A stretch of 15,457 bases of DNA from Flavobacterium sp. (GCA_024709705.1 JANJWE010000273.1:1-15457); one strand, 5' to 3'. Shown: positions 1 through 8,591, counted from the stretch's first letter. Notes: generated by a model not told the origin, from the letters alone. A program made the numbers and translations.

Positions 1-2833
1 ACTGAATATTTTGAATACGAATGTAAGAGGCATCCTCTACAAAATAATCGGAGAATACATTATTGCTTGTAGCCCCAGTTGTAACTCTGGGTACTGTATT
101 GCTTGTTCCTTCTCCTGTCCATCTGTCAAGAACATAATTTAAGCGGTTGGCATCAGATAATGTTCTTTCGTAGTTACGTACCATATCATTTCCTACAGAA
201 GCGAAAGTGTATGCAGAAAAATCAAAATTACCGTAGTTAAATTGAACATTGAAACCCATTACTGCATCCGGAATTGGATCTCCAATATTAGTTCGGTCAC
301 GAGTATCAATTACACCATCTCTGTTAATATCTACAAATCGAATATCTCCGGGTACAGCATTGGCTCCTAAGGCCACTTGCGAAGGGTGTGCATCAACCTC
401 GGCTTGATTTTGAAACAAACCATCTGTTTTGTATCCGTAAAAGTAACCAATCGGCATTCCCACTTCCATACGTGAAGGTGCGGGTTGTCCTACACCAAAA
501 GCACCACCTTCAATAAATTGTGTTCCATTGTTTACTTCTAAGACTTTGTTTTTCAAGAACGTTACGTTATATCCAATAGAGAAGCTTGCTTTTTCGGATA
601 ATTGATCTTTATAAGTTAATGCTAATTCAAAACCACTGTTACGCACTGTTCCTGCATTAATAGTTGGTGCGGCTCCACCCGGAGCAGTAACTCCTGTGAT
701 TCCTGATACCGGTATATTGGGAATTAATAAATCTTTACGAGTATCAATAAAATAATCGGTTACAACTTCCAATTTGTCATTAAAAAATTTAGCATCTAAA
801 CCAATATCAAATTTTTGAGCTTCTTCCCATTTTAAATCCGGATTAGGTAATTGTCCAATAGCTGTACCATTTACGATAGAACCATCAAAAACATAAGAAG
901 CTTCTCCGGTTAATAAAGAAAGGTAACCGTTATTAGGAATTTGGTCATTACCCACAGTTCCATAGCTTAAACGAAGTTTTAATGCATTAAATTTTTCGGT
1001 TTTTGGGAAAAAGTTTTCATCAGAAATATTCCAACCTGCTGTAAATGATGGGAAGTATCCCACTCTGTTACCAGGGCCAAATTTGGTTGAAGCATCTCTT
1101 CTAATAATGGCAGAAAACAAATATTTTCCGGCATAATCATACTGCAATCTACCAAAATAGGACAATCTTCTTTCATCATATTCATATGAGGCATTGGGTT
1201 TAATATCAACAATTCCGGTAGTTAAGGATATATCTGCGAATTGCCATGAGTTGTTTGGTACATCAAAACCGGTTGCGAATAATCCGTTACCCCATTGTTT
1301 AAAAATGGTGGTACCTGCAGTAGCAACTATATTGTGTTTTTCTTTAAATACTTTAGCATATGTCCCATACAAATCAAAAGAATAGTCATTATCATTTACA
1401 CTACTTTGTGTAACACTGCTTCTAACTACATCAAAAACTTTTCCACCATAATTTACTTGCTTAGCAAAACTTTTTCCTCTGCTGTTTGAGGTATTAAAAC
1501 CAATTCTACCAGAAAGTTTAAAATCGGTGGTTAATTTATAATCTAACCCAACGGTACCGTTCAATTTTTTAAAATCAAAATTATTGTAAGTGTTGGCTAT
1601 TTGAGCCAATGGGTTTATAATTTCATTTCCAAGTCCTGCAGTGCTTGGTACTAAAGTAAAATCACCATTACTGTCAAAAGGCGTTAAAGTGGCCGGTGTA
1701 TTTAAGGCATTAAATAAAACGGAACCTAAGCCATTTTCATTGAGTGTTTTTCTATTAAAATAGGTGTAGATGATATTTGTTTGAAGTTTTAACTTGTCTG
1801 TCAAATCAGCACCTAATGCCAATCGAGCTGTATTTCTTAAAAATCCGGATTTATTTTGGCCAACTATACCTTCTTGATCCAAATGTGAGCCACTCAGTGA
1901 ATAATTAATTTTTTCTGATCCACCCGAAACGGTAAAATCGTGGTTGGTAACAGGAACACCTTTAGAGAAAACTTCTCTTTGCCAGTTGGTTCCTTGACCT
2001 AAGCCGGTAACATTTGGATAAGGTAAAGCCTGACCTCCATTTGCATAACTTTCGTTTAATAATAATGCATACTCGGTTGCATTTAAAAGAGGAAGTTCTC
2101 TACTAGTCTCTTGGAATCCCATATAGGTGTTGTAAACAAAAGAGGCTTTGGCATTTCTTTTTCCTGATTTGGTAGTAATTAAAACAATACCATTGGCACC
2201 AATAGTACCGTAGATTGCTGCTTGAGCATCTTTTAAAATGGTAATAGTTTCAATATCATTAGGGTTTAATAAACCCAATTCTCCAACGTATCCATCAATA
2301 ATTACTGTTGGTCTATTTTCGCCATTGGTAGCAATACCACGAATACGAATATCTAAATCTGCACCCGGAGCTCCGGAACGTGTAGTTACATTAACCCCGG
2401 CAACGGTTCCTTGAAGTGCTTGCTCTACTTTTATAGGTTTAAGAGCGTCTAAGGTTTTAGCATCTACAACAGACACAGCACCGGTAACCTCTTTGCGTTT
2501 TTGAGTACCATATCCAATTACCACTACTTCATCAAGAGATTTTGTGTCTTCTTGTAATGTAATAGTAATTTTTTCTGTTTTTGTTACTTTGTATTCCACA
2601 GAAGTGTATCCTATGGAGCTAAAAACAAGTGTGGAACCGTTTGGTACTTTGTTGAGTTCAAATTTTCCATCAAAATCAGATGAGGTTCCCTTGGTAGAGC
2701 CTTTTACAACTATGTTTACTCCCGGAAGGCCTAGGCCGGAAGCATCAGTTACTGTTCCACTAATATCATATTCTTGTGACCAACACAAAGAAGCGAAAAG
2801 AAGGAACGCTGTGACAAATAAATTAGACTTCAT
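1..2833 (-). CDS. SusC/RagA-type TonB-linked outer-membrane receptor, C-terminus cut by window edge
   Basis: Outer-membrane TonB-dependent transporter that, with a SusD-like lipoprotein, imports oligosaccharides or other large nutrients. I translated it directly from the ATG at 2833; the frame is open to the left edge, giving 944 residues. A signal peptide (residues 1-20, ending LCWSQ) is followed by a CarboxypepD_reg-like domain (about 22-96), a TonB-box-like segment DEVVVIGYGTQKRKEVTG (101-118), and a plug domain containing the SusC signature AAIYGTIGANGIVLITTKSG (about 205-224). The beta-barrel follows, with an EF-hand-like DINRDGVIDTRDR loop near its end. The last visible residues, DASYIRIQNIQ, normally lie roughly 100 residues before the C-terminus, so most of the gene is present. 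A SusD gene is expected just to the left, but this is not visible. Substrate cannot be read from the sequence; beta-glucan is possible given the neighbouring repeat protein. Family assignment is very sure. Confidence 0.96.
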   Translation of the reverse strand, partial: MKSNLFVTAFLLFASLCWSQEYDISGTVTDASGLGLPGVNIVVKGSTKGTSSDFDGKFELNKVPNGSTLVFSSIGYTSVEYKVTKTEKITITLQEDTKSLDEVVVIGYGTQKRKEVTGAVSVVDAKTLDALKPIKVEQALQGTVAGVNVTTRSGAPGADLDIRIRGIATNGENRPTVIIDGYVGELGLLNPNDIETITILKDAQAAIYGTIGANGIVLITTKSGKRNAKASFVYNTYMGFQETSRELPLLNATEYALLLNESYANGGQALPYPNVTGLGQGTNWQREVFSKGVPVTNHDFTVSGGSEKINYSLSGSHLDQEGIVGQNKSGFLRNTARLALGADLTDKLKLQTNIIYTYFNRKTLNENGLGSVLFNALNTPATLTPFDSNGDFTLVPSTAGLGNEIINPLAQIANTYNNFDFKKLNGTVGLDYKLTTDFKLSGRIGFNTSNSRGKSFAKQVNYGGKVFDVVRSSVTQSSVNDNDYSFDLYGTYAKVFKEKHNIVATAGTTIFKQWGNGLFATGFDVPNNSWQFADISLTTGIVDIKPNASYEYDERRLSYFGRLQYDYAGKYLFSAIIRRDASTKFGPGNRVGYFPSFTAGWNISDENFFPKTEKFNALKLRLSYGTVGNDQIPNNGYLSLLTGEASYVFDGSIVNGTAIGQLPNPDLKWEEAQKFDIGLDAKFFNDKLEVVTDYFIDTRKDLLIPNIPVSGITGVTAPGGAAPTINAGTVRNSGFELALTYKDQLSEKASFSIGYNVTFLKNKVLEVNNGTQFIEGGAFGVGQPAPSRMEVGMPIGYFYGYKTDGLFQNQAEVDAHPSQVALGANAVPGDIRFVDINRDGVIDTRDRTNIGDPIPDAVMGFNVQFNYGNFDFSAYTFASVGNDMVRNYERTLSDANRLNYVLDRWTGEGTSNTVPRVTTGATSNNVFSDYFVEDASYIRIQNIQ

Positions 2834-2900
2834 ATAGATGTTATTTTGTGAATTCTAAAATTAAAATTATAGTTTGAAAAGATTCAAAAATGGACTACAA

Positions 2901-2914
2901 CAAAAAATATACAT
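2901..2914 (-). promoter_or_regulatory. Possible core promoter of susC
   Basis: On the minus strand this reads ATGTATATTTTTTG, 67 nt before the susC ATG. It loosely resembles the Bacteroidota -7 motif TAnnTTTG (TATATTTT, final G missing). The upstream region of the repeat-protein gene holds a near copy, ATGTATAGTTTTTA (8309-8322), 79 nt before its ATG. Being shared is the only reason to prefer it over other AT-rich stretches; no clear -33 TTG partner was found. Confidence 0.3.
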
Positions 2915-3028
2915 CGTAAAAAAAACTTAATTTTATTTTACTTTTCGTAAAAGAAGACCCTATATAATGCAGTATTCATAGTGTTAAGAAAATCTTATTT
3001 TTTAGTAAAAAATTAGGATTTACTTGCA

Positions 3029-3069
3029 ATTACAACGTTTTTGTTGAGGTGATGTTGAGGTGTTTTTGT
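3029..3069 (-). promoter_or_regulatory. Conserved upstream element, copy A (susC side)
   Basis: This 41-bp element lies in the 251-bp gap between the regulator stop and the susC start, 195-235 nt upstream of the susC ATG. On the plus strand it consists of the blocks ATTACAACGTTT (3029-3040), GTTGAGGTGATGT (3043-3055) and AGGTGTTTTTGT (3058-3069). The same three blocks recur in the same order at 8411-8452. Read toward susC, it contains CACCT twice at an 11-bp interval, each followed by CAAC, then AAACGTTGTAAT. An 11-bp repeat places two sites on one face of the helix, as for a dimeric activator. The obvious candidate binder is the LuxR-type regulator encoded next door, but that is inference. 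The rest of 2834-3084 is AT-rich and holds no gene. Confidence 0.75.
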
Positions 3070-3084
3070 TGTTTTTGTATAGGC

Positions 3085-5880
3085 TTATATGGATAAAATA
3101 TACTCAACTAGTCCTTTTTCATGTGGCAAGTCCATTTTTTTTCTCAAACGGTACCTTTTTATTTCCACACTACGAACCGAAATGTTAAGTAAGGGAGCAA
3201 TTTCTTTGGAAGATAAATTCAATCTTAAATAGGCAGTAAGTCTCAAATCGTTTGGAGTAAGTGAAGGATGAGCGTTCTTTATTTTTTTAAGAAAATCCTT
3301 ATCAGCGTTGTTAAAGGCATCCACAAAAACATTCCAAGTATCTTCTTCATTGATGTTTTTGTTTATGGTAGATATAACTGATTTTAAGCTTTTACTACCA
3401 CTTTCAGAATTTTTCAAATCGTCTTTAATCATTGCCAACAATTCATTCTTTTTAATTAAGCTCATTGTTGAAGCCGCTAGTTCTTTATTCTTGTTTTCAA
3501 AATCCTGTTCAAGTTGTTGGTTTTTAATTCGCATCAACTCTTGTTCCGTCTCTAACTCTTTTATTTCTAAAAGTCTGTTGTTTTCTTCAATTAATTTTTC
3601 TTGCTGTTTGTAATAGTATTTTTGGTAAGCTTTATTGATAAAATAAGCCATTATTAATAGTAGAATGGTATAAATAACCAATGCGGTATTGGTAAGATAC
3701 CAGGGTTTAAGTATTGTAAAAGTGTATTTCTCTGTATTTTCTGTAACAGAATTTCCAATTTTTGCTCGAACAGAAAAAGTGTAGGTTCCCGGTTGTAAGT
3801 TTTTAAAATTTACTGTAGATTTTCCACTCCATTCACTCCACTCGTTTTGAACTCCTTTTAACAAATACTGAAATTCTGCCATGATGTATTTGTTGTATTC
3901 CGGAACGGTATAGGAAAAAGTAATATTGTTTTCATCAAATTTAAAGTTACCATCAGTAGCTAATGGAATACTAATGAGGGATTCGTTTTGTTTGTTTGTA
4001 GAAATATTGGTAAGGTGAACCAAATAATTATTAAAGGTTAATTCATCAATATTAATACTATAATACCCATCGGTTGTTCCTATCAAATATTGTGAATCTG
4101 ACAATTGTGTTATGTTTTCATAGCCTAACATTGAATTAGTTAGGCTGGAAGGTATGGGTATGGCATGATGTTCTAATTCGGGAGTTAATTTGCCAAACGA
4201 AAAATAATTGATGTAATTTCTAGAGAAAAACCATAAACGGTTTGAATTATCAGGCATTAATTTACCTGAAATATATTCATTATTTTCGGTTATTTTACTC
4301 AGTTTAACATCCCGAAAAAACGAATTTTTAGAGGGATTAAAAACATAGAATCCCTCTTTATTACAATAGTATATTTTGTTGTTGTACTTAGTCAATCCGG
4401 CATTTTTCCCCTTATTTGGTGATTGAAAAGTTTCAAATTGAATCACCTTAGAGTTTTCCGGATTGATTTTTAGTTTAAAAATTCCTTTGTATTCGTGACT
4501 TACAAGTATTTCATTTTTTGATAACCATTCAAAATATTTGCTGGAATAATCAAATCCATTGATTTTATTCTTAAAAACCCAACGGCCATTTATTCTTTCC
4601 AAAAGTGATAATCCGTAGTAATTTCCTTGAACAATTTGATTTGGGTTTTCCAGTTTTACTTCAAATTTCCAGGTCCCAGATTCGTTAAAAATGGGAAGGG
4701 CTTTATTGTTTACAATTTGAAATGTTCCGGCATCGTGTCCGCAAAGCAAGGTGTTATCATGAACAAACAATGACCAAACTTGTCCTTTGGTTCCTGTTAT
4801 GAATTGAAAACTGTCTTCTCCGGTTCTTTTATAAAATAAACCTTGATTGGTGCCAATATAGAGGTTGTTTTGGTAGAGTGCCGAGCAGTATACTGTTCCT
4901 AAAATTCCGGTTTCATCAGAGTAGCTTCTAATGGGTGAAGCTAGGTTGATGCAATTAATTCCATTATCTAACCCTACCCAAAGGTTTTGTTCGCCATCTT
5001 CAAAAAGTGAAAGAGCAGTGTTGTTGCTTATTCCTTTGTTTTGGGTAATATGGTATTCTGTTTTTCCATTAGAGTCTATAATGAAAATTCCATTTGAAAC
5101 GGTTCCTAATATAATTCCATTAGTACTGCTTTTTTGGGCACAATAAATGCTACTTTCATTTAAGTTTGAGTCAGAATCTGTAATCCACTTTTGGACACTT
5201 TTGTCTTTGTATTCATAAATGCCATTAAATTGTGTAACTATTAAAAGCGAATTGCTTTTTTTTAATAAAGCAACGATTTTATTTTGAATAAAAAATGTTT
5301 CTTTAGAAACCAGTTTACTTTTACCGTTTTCAATTTCAAAAAGTCCATTCGATACCGTTTGAAAGTAAATAGATTTGTCTACCACATAAGCTTTAAAAAT
5401 AGGATTTTTGGGATTTACAATTTGAAAATTTTCAGTTTGAGTATTGTAAATGAAAATTTGATTTAAGGATTGAAATACAACCCATTTCCCAAATTCCAAA
5501 ATGTTCCAAAATTGTTCGTCATCCAGGATCTTACTTTTAATTTTCGGTGTTAAAGAGGTGTATTCCAAGATGCCATTACTTGCTCGTTTCCAATACCCAA
5601 AATCCATGTAACAGCCGGTGTATATTTTATCTTGGATCACTTTTACAGAACGAATGATAGTTTCATTTGGGGTAGGATAGAGCAACCAATCAGTTCCATT
5701 GTGTTCTAACAATCCTTCATTATTTGCAAAAAATAAAAACTTATTTTTATCCTGACTAATCATCCAATTTTGGTTTCCCGCTTTATAGGTGGTAGGGGAA
5801 AATTTCATAATAGGAGGCAGCTCTTGTCCCAAAGAACAGAAACAGATTGTCAAAATCCAGAGTGAAATGTAACGTTTCAA
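3085..5880 (-). CDS. Membrane-spanning glycan-sensing regulator: propeller, Y_Y_Y domain, TM helix, coiled coil, LuxR-type HTH
   Basis: Likely one-component regulator that senses a ligand in the periplasm and binds DNA from the inner membrane. The 931 residues begin with a signal/anchor segment (1-18). About 630 residues of propeller-type repeats follow, with short motifs such as NLWVGLDNGINCI (299-311) and YIGTNQGLFY (341-350). The Y_Y_Y domain (about 650-725) has EFQYLLKGVQNEWSEWS and LQPGTYTFSVRAK. A single transmembrane helix (about 731-749), a long charged coiled coil (about 752-825) and a C-terminal GerE/LuxR-like helix-turn-helix (about 870-931, SSKEIAPLLNISVRSVEIKRYRLRKK) complete it. 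There is no histidine kinase, receiver or AraC domain, unlike classical hybrid two-component PUL regulators. It sits between the repeat-protein gene and susC, and both of these carry the shared upstream element while its own promoter does not. This supports it as their local regulator. The ligand is unknown. Confidence 0.93.
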   Translation of the reverse strand: MKRYISLWILTICFCSLGQELPPIMKFSPTTYKAGNQNWMISQDKNKFLFFANNEGLLEHNGTDWLLYPTPNETIIRSVKVIQDKIYTGCYMDFGYWKRASNGILEYTSLTPKIKSKILDDEQFWNILEFGKWVVFQSLNQIFIYNTQTENFQIVNPKNPIFKAYVVDKSIYFQTVSNGLFEIENGKSKLVSKETFFIQNKIVALLKKSNSLLIVTQFNGIYEYKDKSVQKWITDSDSNLNESSIYCAQKSSTNGIILGTVSNGIFIIDSNGKTEYHITQNKGISNNTALSLFEDGEQNLWVGLDNGINCINLASPIRSYSDETGILGTVYCSALYQNNLYIGTNQGLFYKRTGEDSFQFITGTKGQVWSLFVHDNTLLCGHDAGTFQIVNNKALPIFNESGTWKFEVKLENPNQIVQGNYYGLSLLERINGRWVFKNKINGFDYSSKYFEWLSKNEILVSHEYKGIFKLKINPENSKVIQFETFQSPNKGKNAGLTKYNNKIYYCNKEGFYVFNPSKNSFFRDVKLSKITENNEYISGKLMPDNSNRLWFFSRNYINYFSFGKLTPELEHHAIPIPSSLTNSMLGYENITQLSDSQYLIGTTDGYYSINIDELTFNNYLVHLTNISTNKQNESLISIPLATDGNFKFDENNITFSYTVPEYNKYIMAEFQYLLKGVQNEWSEWSGKSTVNFKNLQPGTYTFSVRAKIGNSVTENTEKYTFTILKPWYLTNTALVIYTILLLIMAYFINKAYQKYYYKQQEKLIEENNRLLEIKELETEQELMRIKNQQLEQDFENKNKELAASTMSLIKKNELLAMIKDDLKNSESGSKSLKSVISTINKNINEEDTWNVFVDAFNNADKDFLKKIKNAHPSLTPNDLRLTAYLRLNLSSKEIAPLLNISVRSVEIKRYRLRKKMDLPHEKGLVEYILSI

Positions 5881-5905
5881 AGGTTGTTTTTTGAGTTTAA
5901 GAACC

Positions 5906-5913
5906 TAAAGATA
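5906..5913 (-). promoter_or_regulatory. Probable -7 promoter element of the regulator gene
   Basis: The minus strand reads TATCTTTA, one base off the Bacteroidota TAnnTTTG motif, with 25 nt between it and the ATG at 5880. No convincing TTG lies at the -33 distance. It follows the terminator of the upstream gene, which suggests the regulator is transcribed separately at a basal level. Confidence 0.5.
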
Positions 5914-5941
5914 CGATTAAACCTTAAAAGTGAAAAATGAT

Positions 5942-5980
5942 AACCAAAAAAAAGCACGTTTTAAAAAAAAACGTGCTTTT
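5942..5980 (-). terminator. Rho-independent terminator after the repeat-protein gene
   Basis: A perfect 13-bp inverted repeat, AAAAGCACGTTTT (5950-5962) and AAAACGTGCTTTT (5968-5980), has a 5-nt A loop. On the minus strand it is followed by an uninterrupted T run down to about 5946. It begins 20 nt after the stop codon of the T9SS repeat protein and separates that gene from the regulator promoter. The plus strand has only a four-T tail, so termination is mainly for the minus strand. Confidence 0.9.
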
Positions 5981-6000
5981 CAAAATGATAAACTAGTGCA

Positions 6001-8229
6001 TTATAATTTTATGAAACGAATGGATTTGAATGAATTTTGATTGCGAGTTTGAATTATGTAAACTCCTGCATTTAATTGGTCAATATTTATTTGACTTTCT
6101 TGCTCTGTTGGTATTACAGATTTTATCAATTGACCACTTAGATTGTAAATTGCTATTTCATCAGGAATAAATTCTGACCTAATATTTATAATGCTTGAAG
6201 TTGGATTGGGATAAACTATTGTTTTTTCTTCCTCGTAAGATACTAATGATAAGTTGGTTCCGATTTGAATGTCATCAAAATAGTAGTTTTCACCCGTTCC
6301 ATTTTGACCAAAATTAAAAAACACCACTACTCTCTGGTAGTTATTTGCATTTGCAATACCCGGGAAATTAAAAGTAAGTTCTTCCCATTGATTGGCAACG
6401 GTATTTACCACATCAACTTCTACATTGATTGCAGGATTAGCTAAGTTTTCTAATTTAAGTTTTACAACAATACCAGATTGAGGGGCCCAAGTTTTGATTT
6501 TAATTGATTCTGAAGAACTAAAATCAATAGGTTGAGATAATTCAATAAATGAACCTGCCCAAATTTCAGAACCTGCATTTTTGTTTAATCTTGCTACGTT
6601 ACCGGAGGTGTTGATTCCACTAGCATCCGGATTAGCAATTTTTTGAGTTGTTGCACCTCCAAAGTTTGTAAAGTTATACGTTAGCGTTGTGGATTCAAAA
6701 TCAAGAGGTAAGGTTACCCCTTCTACAACACTTTCTACAGTTTGAATATCATCAAAATAGTACGAATTACCATTTCCTGAAACGCCAAAATTGAAAAAGA
6801 TAACTACCCTCTGGTAATTGTTTGCGTTTACAATTCCCGGGAATGTAAAGGTAAGCTCTTCCCAAGCACCCGAAACAGTATTGACTACATCAACCTCGGT
6901 GCTTATATTTGGATTGGCTAAATTTTCTAACTTTAATTTTACGGTTATTCCCGATTGAGGAGACCAAGTTTTTACTTTAATGACTTGTGAATTTGAAAAA
7001 TCAATTGGACTCACTAATTCAATAAAAGAACCTGCCCAAACCTCAGCTCCTGTATTTTTGGTTAATCGGGCAACATTTTCAGATGTGTTGATTCCCGACA
7101 TATCCGGATTGGCAATTTTTTCTGCTACAGCTCCACCAAAATCAGTGAATGAATAAGTTAAAGTAGATGATTCAAAAGTCAATGGAAGAGTAACCCCTTC
7201 AATTTGATTCGTTACCGTTTGAATTGAATCAAAATAATAGGAGTTTCCATTTCCTGATACACCAAAATTGAAGAAAACAACTACTCTCTGGTAATTGTTT
7301 GCATTTACAATTCCCGGAAAATTAAAAGTAAGTTCTTCCCAAGCTCCTGCAACTGTGTTAACCACATCAACTTCAGTATTTATTGCCGGATTCGCCAAGT
7401 TTTCTAATTTCAATTTTACAGTAATTCCGGATTGTGGAGACCAAGTTTTTATTTTAATACTTTGCGAAGAACTAAAGTCTATAGGTGTACCTAATTCTAT
7501 AAATGAACCTGCCCAAACTTCGGCACCTACATTTTTGGTTAGCTGTGCAACATTGGCAGATGTGTTAATTCCACTCATATCCGGATTGGCAATTTTAGTA
7601 GTAACTGCACCTCCAAAATCTGTAAAAGAATAAGTTAAAGTAGATGACTCGAAATCTAAAGGAAGAGTTGGAAGTAAAGGATTGATAACCGGTGGTCCAA
7701 ACACAATATTGTCGATAAAACAAATATTGTCTGAAGTTCTTCCGTTTTGGAAGTCGGGAAAAATAATTATTTGATCGTTGGTTTCGCCAATTTTACTGGA
7801 AAAATCAAATACCAGTTCTTCCCATTGATTGACAAGGGTATTTGCAACTTTTATTTCTCCCGTAGAAGCATTCGTTGAAGTGGCAAATTTGATTCCCACA
7901 TCGCTAATGACAGATTTCCAAACCATGATCCTAACAGTAGCATTGGCCGCAGTTAGTGTGAAGGTACCGATACCGGCTCCATGAGAACTTTCAAAACCGG
8001 CAAATGGTTGTCCCGATTGTAAAGCCGTAAACTTGGCCACTGTAGCAGAGGTATTTGCTCCACTTGGGTCTGGATTGGGTAGGATCTCGACAGCAGGATT
8101 ACTGCCATTTTCAAAAGTGGTCCATGTCCAAGTTGACCCGGGCTCTCCATTTTCAAAAGTTATGGGAGCATTTTGGCTAATTGAAATTGTAGATATCAAG
8201 AGTATCCACAGTAAAGTAATTTTTTTCAT
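6001..8229 (-). CDS. Secreted T9SS protein with four beta-sandwich-like domains, three of them near-identical repeats
   Basis: Probably a cell-surface or released glycan-binding protein; no catalytic motif is visible. The 742 residues start with a signal peptide (1-19, SISQ). A first divergent domain (about 22-178) shares NPDPSGANTSATVAKFT and FIDNIVFG with what follows. Three repeats begin at residues 188, 347 and 506 with an exact 159-residue period; each runs from a TLPLDFES-like strand through KIANPDMSGINTS, EVWAGSFIEL, VKLKLENLANP and NNYQRVVVFFNFG to YYFDDIQ. The C-terminus (about 672-742) has the type A sorting pattern YPNPTSS, IYNLSGQLIKS and GVYIIQ, which sends proteins through the type IX secretion system. 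From memory, similar modules accompany laminarin- or beta-glucan-degrading enzymes in marine Flavobacteriaceae, so a CBM-like role is plausible but unproven. It has its own terminator and shares the upstream element with susC, which argues for co-induction with uptake. Confidence 0.9.
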   Translation of the reverse strand: MKKITLLWILLISTISISQNAPITFENGEPGSTWTWTTFENGSNPAVEILPNPDPSGANTSATVAKFTALQSGQPFAGFESSHGAGIGTFTLTAANATVRIMVWKSVISDVGIKFATSTNASTGEIKVANTLVNQWEELVFDFSSKIGETNDQIIIFPDFQNGRTSDNICFIDNIVFGPPVINPLLPTLPLDFESSTLTYSFTDFGGAVTTKIANPDMSGINTSANVAQLTKNVGAEVWAGSFIELGTPIDFSSSQSIKIKTWSPQSGITVKLKLENLANPAINTEVDVVNTVAGAWEELTFNFPGIVNANNYQRVVVFFNFGVSGNGNSYYFDSIQTVTNQIEGVTLPLTFESSTLTYSFTDFGGAVAEKIANPDMSGINTSENVARLTKNTGAEVWAGSFIELVSPIDFSNSQVIKVKTWSPQSGITVKLKLENLANPNISTEVDVVNTVSGAWEELTFTFPGIVNANNYQRVVIFFNFGVSGNGNSYYFDDIQTVESVVEGVTLPLDFESTTLTYNFTNFGGATTQKIANPDASGINTSGNVARLNKNAGSEIWAGSFIELSQPIDFSSSESIKIKTWAPQSGIVVKLKLENLANPAINVEVDVVNTVANQWEELTFNFPGIANANNYQRVVVFFNFGQNGTGENYYFDDIQIGTNLSLVSYEEEKTIVYPNPTSSIINIRSEFIPDEIAIYNLSGQLIKSVIPTEQESQINIDQLNAGVYIIQTRNQNSFKSIRFIKL
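6250..7668 (-). repeat. Three in-frame tandem 477-bp coding repeats
   Basis: The units are at 7668-7192, 7191-6715 and 6714 to about 6250 (the last lacks the linker) and encode residues 188-346, 347-505 and 506 to about 660. By eye, units 1 and 2 differ at only about a tenth of their residues but at many synonymous positions. They are therefore not a very recent DNA duplication or an assembly artefact, and protein sequence has been held constant by selection. Confidence 0.93.
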
Positions 8230-8308
8230 AGAAAAGAGTTTTTTATGTTAGTTTATCGTTTTGTAAAATTATCCATAAAAAATTCGGTAAAAACATAATT
8301 TATTTATA

Positions 8309-8322
8309 TAAAAACTATACAT
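8309..8322 (-). promoter_or_regulatory. Possible core promoter of the repeat-protein gene
   Basis: The minus strand reads ATGTATAGTTTTTA, 79 nt before the ATG at 8229. It matches 12 of 14 bases of the segment at 2901-2914 upstream of susC. It lies 88 nt downstream of element copy B, against 114 nt for the copy A pair. The match to TAnnTTTG is weak. Confidence 0.28.
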
Positions 8323-8410
8323 AATTTATTTTTTTTATTAAATATTGATAATCCTTGCAATTGTTATGCTTTTAGGATTGATTTTTAACAGTTACATGAA
8401 ACAATAGCTC

Positions 8411-8452
8411 ATTACAACGTTTGAAGTTGAGGTGATGTATAGGTGTTTTTGT
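8411..8452 (-). promoter_or_regulatory. Conserved upstream element, copy B (repeat-protein side)
   Basis: Second copy of the element at 3029-3069, with blocks ATTACAACGTTT (8411-8422), GTTGAGGTGATGT (8426-8438) and AGGTGTTTTTGT (8441-8452). The 37 block bases are identical to copy A; only the two short spacers differ (3 and 2 nt here, 2 and 2 nt in copy A). It has the same orientation relative to its gene and ends 181 nt from the ATG at 8229. The downstream-facing CACCT pair is kept at 11 bp, although one repeat has CACCTATAC instead of CACCTCAAC. Confidence 0.75.
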
Positions 8453-8535
8453 GTATTTAGTAGATTTTTGTAAAGTTTTTTATTGAGAAAATGTGTTGAA
8501 TTGATGTTTATGTTGCTTGAAATGAAATGCTAAAA

Positions 8536-8569
8536 TTGTTTTTACAAGGTTTTCAATTTTGTATCTTTG
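8536..8569 (+). promoter_or_regulatory. Bacteroidota-type promoter of the HMA gene
   Basis: TTG (8536-8538) and a perfect TATCTTTG (8562-8569) are separated by 23 nt, within the range seen for flavobacterial -33/-7 promoters. Transcription would start around 8575, leaving a leader of roughly 17 nt before the ATG at 8592. Confidence 0.7.
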
Positions 8570-8591
8570 AAATATTAAAAAGTAGATGTTT

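Larger units (their letters stand above)
8230..8591. other. Divergent intergenic region between the repeat-protein gene and the HMA gene
   Basis: These 362 AT-rich bases hold no gene that I can support. They contain the conserved element copy B (8411-8452), a possible minus-strand core promoter (8309-8322) for the repeat protein, and a clear plus-strand promoter (8536-8569) for the small HMA gene. A 9-bp CTTGCAATT (8354-8362) also occurs next to element copy A (3023-3031) but at a different spacing. The remaining sequence is runs of A and T. Confidence 0.7.

Noticed and set aside
979..1212. 77-codon minus-strand frame inside the susC region
   Set aside because: It is in a different frame from the continuous, family-matching SusC reading frame and has no domain features.
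7295..7633. 112-codon plus-strand frame antisense to the repeat protein
   Set aside because: Produced by the repeat coding sequence in reverse; no independent start context or motif.
6250..7668. Repeats as a possible assembly duplication or frameshift artefact
   Set aside because: The units differ at many synonymous sites and keep an exact in-frame period, so they are real and not recently copied.
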